A program made the translations under genes and the position numbers. From NCBI GenBank assembly GCA_039090855.1, contig CM077027.1:101660424-101724423 (forward strand): DNA of 64,000 nucleotides. The letters run 5' to 3'. Each line of letters begins with the position of its first letter. The stretch's first letter is position 1. Under the pieces are notes generated by a model. It had not been told where the DNA came from and did not search any database. It worked only from the letters and a program-made list of their open reading frames with translations. The stretch is from Macrothele yani. Lineage: Eukaryota; Arthropoda; Arachnida; Araneae; Macrothelidae. Positions 55,950-64,000 of this stretch are shown here, piece by piece.

Positions 55950-58500
55950 CATATCACTAAGCTGTTCTCTGAGATTCAGAAGTTAGCTCCAAAAAGAAAT
56001 ACAAACTACCAGATATTTTTAATTACTGCTGTTGTATCAAACTTGTCCATTTACAGCGATTTTGACATAAAACTCGGACTTCACTGATATCGATTACACG
56101 CCGTACACAAGATCTTTTATACTTCATACTCATAATCTTTTTCTCATGCAGACACTCCTGAATCTGATCCACCCAAGTCTTCCTTGGCCTTCCTCTGACT
56201 TTCCTTTCTGCCACTTGGGCTAAAAAGATTTTCTTAGCAAACATCTCATCACTCATTCTTTCAACATGGCCAAACCACCGAAGCATATTAGTCTTCACCT
56301 TGCTAACAACATTTTGCTTCACATCACACAACTGCAACACATCTTCATTCCTCACACAATCAGAACGTGTCTTGCCACAAATTCCCAGTGAGTAACGCCT
56401 TTCTCCAGCACACAAACGACTCCTGTGTTTCTTCTGCAGTACTCAGGTTTCACTACCATACATCAGAGTAGGAACAATTACGCTTTCATACACAGCCATG
56501 CGGGACTCTCTTGAGAACCAATCATTAATGTGAAAACCTCCCAGAGCAGCCATGACTTCCAATGAAGAATTCACTCGCCTACTAATTTCACCATCCAATT
56601 TGTTCTCTCTGTCAAACATGCTTCTTAAATACACAAACTCACTCACCTAGTCAATCACAGTGCCATTTATACTTACATTACATTCAGTGCTACCAGTTCC
56701 TCTCTCAAAGACCATAACTTTGGCTTTTTCCTTATTTATACGCAGTTTGAATTTCATGCAAACTTCGTACATCCAGGACAACATACTCTGCAAATCACTT
56801 TTGCTCTCTGCCAACAGGACAGTGTCATCAGCATACAGCAATATGCACACACGGATATCATCAAGATATAAACCAGTATTATCTATCTTGGCATCACACA
56901 TGTACGCATCCATAAATATATTAAACAGCCATGGTGACATTATACAACAATGTCTGACTCCTGCACCAATAGAAAACCATTTTGATAAAACACCATTCAC
57001 TCGTACACAAGCTCTACTACCAGCATACATGGCTTTTACACTATTAAGTAGATTCCCAGTAACATCATATTCATTCAATACTTTCCACAAAAGTGTCCTA
57101 TTTACTCGGTCGTAAGCTTTCTCTAAATCTATGAAGGCAGCAAAAACTTTCTTATCAACAGCCAGATACATTTCAACCATCACACGTAATGCAAAAATTT
57201 GGTTAGTGCAGCCTTTACCAGGCATAAAACCACTCTGAACATCCCACATTTTCTCTGATGTAAGACCCCGTATTTTTTCAATAACGACCTCACCAAACAC
57301 TTTCCCTGGCACACTCAGTAGGCTAATACCATGATTGTTCTTGCATTCAGTCTGATCACCTTTTCCCTTATACAAGGGAACAATAATAGCATCTTTCCAA
57401 TCCCAAGGGACCATTCCTAACTCCCAGCACAACTGGCAAATTTCAGTTAACCAGTCAATTAGAGTCACCACCATATTTCAACATCTCAGCAGTTATGCCA
57501 TCAACTCCCCGAGCCTTACCCTTCTGAAGAGATTTTAGAGCTTTACACACTTCTTCTCTTGAGATCCCTCCTGTGCTTCCATCCCTCACTGTGACATCAT
57601 CTGCATCTGTCTCAGAATCATCTTTGCTTTTTTGATCTAATAACTCACAGAAGTATTCACCCCATCTTTTACTTAACCCATTGGGCTCCCATATCATTTT
57701 CTCAATCTTATTCTTCACACAACTTAAAACTTTGTTTCCCCTATTTTTCCTGAGTCTCATGTACTTCCAGAAAGACTTCCTATCTTTCCAAAAAGCCAAT
57801 TCATGCCTTTCCACTTTCTCCTTCCTATCTTTTGCCTTACTCTGGCGAACCAGCTTAGCAGTTTCACGCTTCTTACAGCAAAATTCATCCACAGAAACTC
57901 TACCTTGCAACATCCCTAAATAGGCTTCCTTCTTTCTCTTTACTGCTTCTTCAATCTCACTATTCCACCAAGCATCACCTCTATTGTTACCCACTATTGT
58001 GGTGCCACAGACCTCTTTAGCAGCAGGGACAACACAGTTCTTAAAACATTCCCACTTCTTTTCTACATCCCTCTCCCCAGACTTCAGCTTCTTCAGTCGT
58101 TCTCTGAGTAAGTCAGAATAACGCTGATGACCTTCAAGGAGCCTATCAGCCTTTATACTTTCTATCCTGGGTCTCTTCCTATTCCTTTTCCTCCAACCAA
58201 CATTCAGTTTCACTCGTGACACTACCAAGTAATGATCAGAACCAACATCCGCACCTCTCATCACACGGGTGTCAACAACTAAGTCTTTCAGACTCTGATC
58301 GTAGACAACAAAATCTATCACATTCTTTTGACCAAGAGTACAATTTTCCCAAGTATATGTGTAGATATACTTGCGGTTGAAAAATGTATTAGTACACACA
58401 AACCATTTTCAATGCAGAGTTCAATTAATTTTTCACCATTATCATTCACACAAGGATCCTTAAACTTACCCAGAACATTGTCAGAAATTGCATTCTGCAC
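55950..58500 (-). mobile_element. Second LINE family, 5'-truncated
   Basis: A non-LTR retrotransposon distinct from the RTE copies: partial endonuclease, linker, RT and a C-terminal region with GRPRKTWVDQIQ. It starts at about 58500 within the endonuclease, next to a perfect hairpin (58501-58562). The 3' boundary and target duplication were not determined. The clade is probably RTE-related (single endonuclease-RT ORF with the 'GRPRKTW' tail region) but was not proven. Confidence 0.8.
56023..58500 (-). pseudogene. LINE endonuclease/RT pseudogene
   Basis: Reading down the minus strand: the endonuclease end (58500-58318, then 58399-57455 with VIDFVVYDQSL and GADVGSDHYLVVSR); a linker; and the RT start (QKGKARGVDGITAEML), shifting frame at 57474-57455. 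The RT palm lies at 57474-56647, with GISLLSVPGKVF, DVQSGFMPGKGCTNQ, AFIDLEKAYDRV and LLYADDTVLLAES (YADD intact). A TAG follows VID at 56644, another stop follows MYGSET at about 56444, and the tail 56415-56023 has WFGHVERMSDE. Four or more breaks make it inactive. Confidence 0.88.
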
Positions 58501-58562
58501 ATTTGTACTGTTTATTTAAGCTAACATGTAGTTACTAGTAAGCTTAAATAAACAGTACAAAT
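58501..58562. repeat. Perfect 22-bp inverted repeat at LINE 5' junction
   Basis: The arms 58501-58522 and 58541-58562 (core TTGTACTGTTTATTTAAGC) are exact inverted copies around an 18-base loop. It begins exactly where LINE homology ends, so it may mark the insertion junction. Confidence 0.85.
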
Positions 58563-59180
58563 TTATTTACATCAATTGCTTTTCATGTGATTAGTTTTTA
58601 AAAGAGTAACTAACAACTGATACTTGGTTACTTTAAATTTAGAAAATACTCCTAATACTATGTGAATATATGACAAATCTTATAGAGATGATAAATCCAT
58701 AGAAAAATAAAAGATAAGGACCAGTTGCCAAAGGATTTTTGAAAAATATGATTAAAACTATGATGCAACTCCTGCACCAATAATAAAGCTAGGAGAATAC
58801 TACTCACAACTGCAGCATACATGAAAAAGACTGTGAGTCACCTCAACATTAAAACTATCTTTTTGTCTTTTTGTATGGAAACATAAAAAGGAAGAAATTT
58901 ATCTAAAACTATCTGAAGAACGTAATATCCAATAACAAGAATCTATAGTTTATAGAATTATAAAACTTAAAAAATTAATTTTTGGACACAGATGCCCTAA
59001 CTGGAAGTGGTAGAGTAAACAATGACAAAGCATACTTGATGTATCAGAAAAAAATGATCTGAAAACATTTATGAATTATCTAGACTGACACTGAAGCAGC
59101 TAATGGTCAAAGTTATTTACTACATAAAACTACAAGAACAAAAAATAATTGAGAAGCATAAAAACAAAAGTAATATGTGA
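58563..59180. other. Intron, no recognised gene
   Basis: AT-rich; nothing recognised. Confidence 0.5.
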
Positions 59181-59193
59181 ATGAGCACAGAAT

Positions 59194-59416
59194 TTTTTTT
59201 TTTTTTTTTTTGGTTGGAGGTTTAACGACCACCATGAGCAACTCAATGGGCTATAAGCAGTCGCCCGTCCCTAATTTAGGGTCACTGGTTCCAGGGGAGG
59301 GAGAGAGCCAGTGATGTACGACAAACACAACATCCATGCCTCACCGGGATTCGAACCTGGACCCCGTTCGGACGAATGATCAGAGGCCATCGCTTAGACC
59401 ACTGCGCCACCGGGTG
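59194..59416 (-). mobile_element. tRNA-derived SINE, 223 bp
   Basis: On the minus strand the 5' head reads CCGGTGGCGCAGTGGTCTAA (A box TGGCGCAGTGG) and ~40 bases later CAGGTTCGAATCCCGGTGAG (B box GGTTCGAATCC), the internal RNA polymerase III promoter of a tRNA. A ~130-bp unrelated body and a poly-A tail (poly-T 59194-59211 on plus) follow. GCACAGAAT repeats flank it (59185-59193 and 59417-59425). Sense to SUCLA2. Confidence 0.93.
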
Positions 59417-59425
59417 GCACAGAAT

Positions 59426-60893
59426 GTTACAAAGCAAATAAAATGAAGGGATGCTCATTGGAAAGTCAACTTATCACTAAGTAATGAGAGCTCTACATTT
59501 TAATACTTACATTGCCAATTAATACTACAGCTATTGGCATGCTAAGCAGAAAATTGGAGTAAACCCTACCATTAACAACTGGAAAGAAATTACAAGGATC
59601 ATATATTATCTAAAATCAACTATCCATCATAAACTATGACTCATTCATTATCTCAAATCAACAATCCATCATACACTATGATTCAATGAAAAAAGTACAA
59701 TTTATATTAAAAGGATGTGCAGTAGCAGGCTGAGCTGCAGATACCACATCAGAAAGAATTGCAGCATATTTATTTGTACACTGGAAGAGAAATTATATCT
59801 TAGTCAAATAACAGTAAAATACATTACATTATCTCCAGTAGAAGCAGAATATGTAAAAATTAATACAAGCTTGTCAAGAAGTTATATGAATAAGGAAAAT
59901 ACAAAACTTATACTATGGGCAAAAACTTCTAATGACCATCTGTTAGCATACGGCCTTCAAAACTATGATCAAAAAAGAAAGAATAACTACAAGGGCAACA
60001 TGTATGAACTGAAGCATAGCTTCACTTCATTAAAGACCAGCAACATCCCATAATTAAGAGAGATAATAGCTACAACTGACAAACTGAAATACTTGCAGAT
60101 ACATTCACTTGGTTATTAATCAGAAGTAGATCTGAAACACAAAGATCAGCTCTGAGACTTCTCCTTTATTCTGATTTTCCCAAGTGAGAAAGTGTTAGCT
60201 ATGAAAACTATCACAATGACAGAAGCAAACCTTTCAAGATGTACACACATAGTACAGAAACCAAGCTCTGCTCTGGGCCAATATTTAGATCACCTGCTCT
60301 GAGAGCGAGAGAAAGATAGAGAGAGAGCTGAGATCTGCAACACTTAATACTGCATTATTTTGACTTGCAATTCTTACACCACTATGATATAACATCAATA
60401 TTGGTTAAGTGCTACTTTATGACTAGTGCTACTACAGTACTAAAAGGCTAACAAAAGACCATTGACAATTTTATAGACAGGTAAAAATCTGTTCATGGAT
60501 ATGTTTGCTGCTTCTTTTACTCCTCAGCATGGCCATTTTGTGTGTGCATGATACTTCACTATCTTCATTTTCATAAAATTTCTTTTTCATATAAATATGT
60601 AGCAGTTCTCACCTTAACTCTGTCCTGATGCTTTGCGATAGGAAAACGTTTTGTTTTTCTAAAAACAACAGCTTCTGTTCTCACTTTCAGAATTTTATTT
60701 AAAAGTCAGAACTGACAAAAACTAAAAACCATAACATGCTAAGGAAAATTTACTATCAGAATAATTACAAAATTTTCAATGCTACCATTTGAAATTCATA
60801 TATCAAATTACTAAAGGTAACTTAAAAGATTGGATGTAACAGAAAGGTCAAATACAGGTTTTCGAAACACAAAGATCGGCTCTGACAAGAAGC
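59426..60893. other. Intron, no recognised gene
   Basis: AT-rich with short chance frames. An AGAAAGATAGAGAGAGAG stretch lies near 60310. Confidence 0.5.
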
Positions 60894-60905
60894 CCATACA
60901 GTGAT
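60894..60905. repeat. 12-bp target duplication of PLE-like element 3 (left)
   Basis: CCATACAGTGAT recurs at 62061-62072. The length equals that seen for Penelope copy 1. Confidence 0.8.
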
Positions 60906-62060
60906 ATTGAAGAAGATTAAAAAATCTGTTGATGCACGATAGTAAAATCATAAAATCACTAAAAGCTCAGATCAATTAAAACCTTTAATTACATACCTAG
61001 CATAATTAAAAATCTAGTTTACACTAAAACACGTGAGATCTTTTCAGCAGACTGGGCTCATCCTCAGATGTGATTACAATGGAAAAAAGTTCCGGGTTAC
61101 ATTATCGTATATATAGCTATAATAAATGACGTCATAACAGTAAGCTGCATGAGTTCAAGTTGTTACATAAATTACAAGTATAGCACATTATTTCATTTCA
61201 AAATACAACAAAAAAAAACCCGAAAAAACCTTTTATATAAATAACTATATACATATTGCCCCCCCCCTCCCCGCACAAAATTTGAGAAACTATTTATGGA
61301 AAGTCTATTTATTTACAGCTTTTTGAATTCCTGTTGTAATGATGAAGTACTGGTTAATATTCCACACCTTTGGAAACAAGTACTAAAAAGAACTACCTGA
61401 TGAACATGAATAACTATGGAATTAACTTTTTTACGGGTCTTATAGAGGGCTATTATTCAAAAAAGCTGGTGGTCAAATTTTCGAACTAAAGCCTAGTTCA
61501 TCATCAGGACTACGTCACTGGAGTAGTTGCTGCCACTCTATGCTTTTTGTACTATGCATTCTTGAACGAACTAGGCTTTAGTTTGAAAATTTGACCACCA
61601 ACTTTTTGAATAATAACCTCTATAAGATCCGTAAAAAAGTTAATTCCACAGTATAATATGAATAGAGGTGCCATAAATTCATTTACAACTAGGATGAATA
61701 AATATTCAAGTACTTTTTATAAATGAGGTATTTAAATGAGATGTAATTGTTGTGCACCTCAGTTATTTACATAAAAGTTTTTTTGTTTTTCGTTGTATTT
61801 TGAAATGAAGCTATATACGTATACGATAATGTAACCCGGAGCTTTTTTCCATTGTAATCACATCTGAGGATGAGCCCAGTCGACTCGAAAGATCTCACGT
61901 GTTTTAGTGTAAACTAGATGTTTAACTATGTTAAGTATGTAATTAAAGGTTTTAATTGATCTTAGCTTTTAGTGATTTTATGATTTTACTATCGTGCATC
62001 GACAGATTTTTTAATCTTCTTCAATATCTTACATTTGCACAACAATTAGACGAATTGATA
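60906..62060. mobile_element. Non-coding PLE-like element, long inverted repeats
   Basis: The arms are inverted copies: 60903-61125 against 61810-62028, 61185-61225 against 61765-61805, and 61420-61500 against 61565-61652. Unpaired spacers lie between. As in the coding PLE copies, only one end (right, 62029-62060) carries an extra ~32-bp extension, and the target duplication is 12 bp. No protein is encoded. Assignment to Penelope-like elements is by structure and the hammerhead-like core, not by protein. Confidence 0.7.
61479..61507 (-). ncRNA. Hammerhead-ribozyme-like core
   Basis: On the minus strand: canonical CTGATGA, one spacer T, a 5-bp stem GAACT/AGTTC closed by AGGCTTT, then GAAA. 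This is the conserved hammerhead layout. Stems I and III and the cleavage triplet could not be assigned with confidence; in PLE hammerheads stem III is often very short. The mirrored copy (61566-61595, plus) has lost the CTGATGA part. Confidence 0.5.
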
Positions 62061-62072
62061 CCATACAGTGAT

Positions 62073-62325
62073 GTCAAACAAATTGCATGATTTGATAGTG
62101 TAGCTGTTACACCTCATGCAACTCTTAAAACAATTTATTCCCTAAAGAGAGAATTTCCTCGCATATTGCTTTCACACTGATGCTTCACTTAACTTGAAAA
62201 TTATGGTATATAATAGAATTTGCATTCCTCAGATGTTAAAATGTCAAAATATGAATGAACATGTATTTAACAAAAGTTAAATGTACAGAAACTTCACTTA
62301 CATGCTATAAAAAATTCAAACTTAC
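62073..62325. other. SUCLA2 intron next to exon
   Basis: AT-rich; nothing recognised before the exon. Confidence 0.5.
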
Positions 62326-62488
62326 TCCAAAATCTCTTTCCATCATAATGGCAAAATAATATTCTCTTCTTGTGTAAAGACGTTCAGAAACCATAACTTC
62401 ATTACATAAAATTCCCTTTTCTCCAGTTTGTTTGGTCCGAAGTTTTTGGCCTATCATTTGGGAAGCAATATCTTTTGCTTCTTCAGGT
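62326..62488 (-). CDS. SUCLA2: SUCLA2 exon: ATP-grasp N-terminal half, end
   Basis: 163 bp, preceded by a T-rich tract and GTTAG and followed by GTAAGT. It is entered in phase 2 and left in phase 0. It encodes [33 protein letters not shown] and [15 protein letters not shown]. The segments [15 protein letters not shown] and RREYYFAI identify the SUCLA2 beta subunit. This is the most upstream exon in the window; the transit peptide and N-terminal exons lie beyond 64000. The acceptor was chosen because it restores the family's (F/S)PEEAK reading and a good polypyrimidine tract. No defect is seen. Confidence 0.96.
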
Positions 62489-63045
62489 CTAACAAAAAAA
62501 AAAAAAACTTTCAATGTAATTTCAAATAGTACATGAAATGCAATAAGCTATAACAAAATCAAATAAAGAATAAAATTTGGTACATTTTCATTTTAGTTGT
62601 TTGTGGTGTTTATTATTGATTATTTTGCATTATGCATTCTTCATTTAGTAATATCAAAAAAAGAAAAAAAGAAGGCAGCTTTTTTTCAACTTCTCAGAGT
62701 AATGCTAGTACTCTCATCTCACTGCAGCACTGCACTCTATCTTGACTTCTATCCCCTGCAAGATTTTCTTTTAAACTTAAATGTATTTATGTAACCCCCT
62801 CCCCTCCCCCAAAAAATGGATAAAAGTGGACAATAGAAACAATTCACACAACAGATGAAGAGTATTGAAAATTGTAGTTTCCAGGAAGAAACAGAGAAGG
62901 AAAGAAAAGTGATGTACAAGTAAAATAATTTCACATAATCCTTTCAGTGTCTAAATATAAAGAACTGCACTAAAACAAAAGACAAAAAAACAACAACAGG
63001 TAAAGCCTTAACATAACATTAAAAAATGTACAGTAGTGCATTATA
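62489..63045. other. SUCLA2 intron, no recognised gene
   Basis: AT-rich intron between the exon and the mariner. The C-rich run at 62795-62810 is not part of a recognised element. Confidence 0.5.
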
Positions 63046-64000
63046 CACAGTGTGTCAAAGAATTTTTAAGACTGGCGCTAGATTTCAGCCTACGGTGGCA
63101 CCACCAGTGTAATTGCGAATGCATTATAATCCATGACCATCTGCTTGCTTTCTGCCAAAAGTACTGCACAGTTGTTAAAGTAACTCAAACGGAATGGGCG
63201 TTCATTAGAAAAGTAAAAATTTTTTCATGTTGAATTATTAAGATGGAACAAAGGGCTGTTATTAAATTTAAAGCAAAACTTGGTAAAAGTGCCTCAGAAA
63301 CGTACCAAATGATGAAACAAGTTTACAGTGAGTTTTGTTAAAGTAGATGAAATGTTTTCCTGTGGCACAAACGTTTTTCGACGGAAGAGAGACGCTAGAA
63401 GATGATAAGCATACCGGAAGACCAAGTTCATCTAGGACACCTGAGATTATTGAAAAAGTGCGTGATTTCGTGGCAAACAATCGATGTGCGTCACTAAGAA
63501 TGATGGAAGAGTCTTGAAACATCAACAAAGAAATGATTCGAACCATCCTGCATGAAGATTTGGGCAAAACAAAAGTCTGTGCTAAATTTGTTGCACACAC
63601 GTTAACCAATGAACAAAAATCAAGGAGAAGTGCACATTGCAGAGACATCATTTCAGCCGCTGAAAGTGATCCAAACTTCTTAAAATCAATTGTTACTGGT
63701 GATGAAACATGGTGTTTTCAATATGATCCTAAAGCAAAGCGACAAAGTGTGGAATGGAAGTCAAAAAACTCGCCACAAGCCAAAAAACAAGAAAAGTTCC
63801 ATCGAAAATCAAAACAATGCTCATTACATTCTTCGATAGTAAGGGATCCACAAAGAATTTGTTCCAAGTGGACAAACAATTACTGGTGAGTTTTATTTAA
63901 ATGCTTTGAGGCATTTGATGGGCAGAATTTGTCGCATTCGTCCAGAATATCGAGATGAAAACAGTTGGTGTTTGTTGCACGATAATGCACCCAGTCACAC
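63046..64000 (+). mobile_element. Second mariner element (truncated by window end)
   Basis: A TA at 63044-63045 precedes CACAGTGTGTCAAAG, a plausible mariner left terminus, ~200 bp upstream of the transposase start. The right end is outside the window. It differs in sequence from the mariner at 22.4-23.7 kb. Confidence 0.8.
63243..64000 (+). pseudogene. Mariner transposase pseudogene (partial)
   Basis: ATG 63243 opens MEQRAVIKFKAKLGKSA, then YQMMKQVYSEF and a TAA. Shifted frames give the second helix-turn-helix. The frame 63533-63889 has MIRTILHEDLGKTKVCAKF, VTGDETWCFQYDP (first Asp) and KRQSVEWKS. Another frameshift near 63830 precedes FYLNALRHLMG and LLHDNAPSH (second Asp) at the window edge. 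The third Asp would lie beyond 64000. Multiple breaks show it is inactive. Confidence 0.9.

Noticed and set aside
59340..59416. A genuine tRNA gene on the minus strand (A and B boxes visible)
   Set aside because: The segment is the head of a SINE: it continues into an unrelated body with a poly-A tail and is flanked by 9-bp target duplications. A mature tRNA cloverleaf with acceptor pairing was not evident.

Overview
The window is animal nuclear DNA: AT-rich, intron-dominated and packed with transposons. Nothing bacterial (operons, ribosome binding sites, CRISPR) was seen. An invertebrate, probably an arthropod, fits the mix of RTE LINEs, Tc1/mariner elements, Penelope-like elements (PLEs) and a Ty3/Gypsy element. 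The sequence does not fix the species.

One host gene explains the framework. Four minus-strand exons at 62488-62326, 50195-50025, 19798-19702 and 5975-5814 have compatible phases and GT/AG borders. They encode 197 contiguous residues of the mitochondrial ADP-forming succinyl-CoA ligase beta subunit (SUCLA2): the second half of the ATP-grasp domain and the start of the CoA-ligase domain. The first and last exons lie outside the window. The introns between them are 12.1, 30.2 and 13.7 kb, and nearly everything else described here sits in them or in the flanking introns.

Layout. 1-3.85 kb: RTE fragments in several orientations, including an inverted composite. 3.85-5.28 kb: a decayed Tc1 element with 34-bp inverted repeats. 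5.3-5.6 kb: a small MITE. 5.8 kb: SUCLA2 exon. 7.0-9.4 kb: RTE copy (minus). 10.4-17.6 kb: a giant foldback element with ~3.1-kb arms, a GC-rich minisatellite core and a 5-bp target duplication, with a PLE nested in the right arm. 19.7 kb: exon. 22.4-23.7 kb: mariner. 24.6-26.7 kb: RTE copy with a 607-codon open frame. 27.8-33.4 kb: LTR retrotransposon of Ty3/Gypsy type in which integrase lies upstream of reverse transcriptase (Gmr1-like order). 35.5 kb: 22-bp tandem repeat. 36.3-37.4 kb: THAP-domain gene relic. 39.1-43.0 kb: possible large DNA transposon with another THAP exon. 44.5-46.85 kb: ~145-bp tandem array split by a second Tc1. 47.3-48.5 kb: second PLE. 48.9-49.9 kb: pogo/Tigger-like MITE. 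50.0 kb: exon. 50.4-55.3 kb: near full-length RTE between inverted tRNA-like repeat arrays. 56-58.5 kb: a second LINE. 59.2 kb: tRNA-derived SINE. 60.9-62.1 kb: third, non-coding PLE-like element with a hammerhead-ribozyme-like core. 62.3 kb: exon. 63.0-64 kb: second mariner, cut by the window end.

Almost every transposon protein here is broken by stops, frameshifts or lost catalytic residues. The most unusual items are the 7.2-kb foldback, the IN-before-RT retrotransposon, and the PLEs with inverted terminal repeats and ribozyme-like motifs. All were read by eye without alignment software, so repeat boundaries may be off by a few bases.
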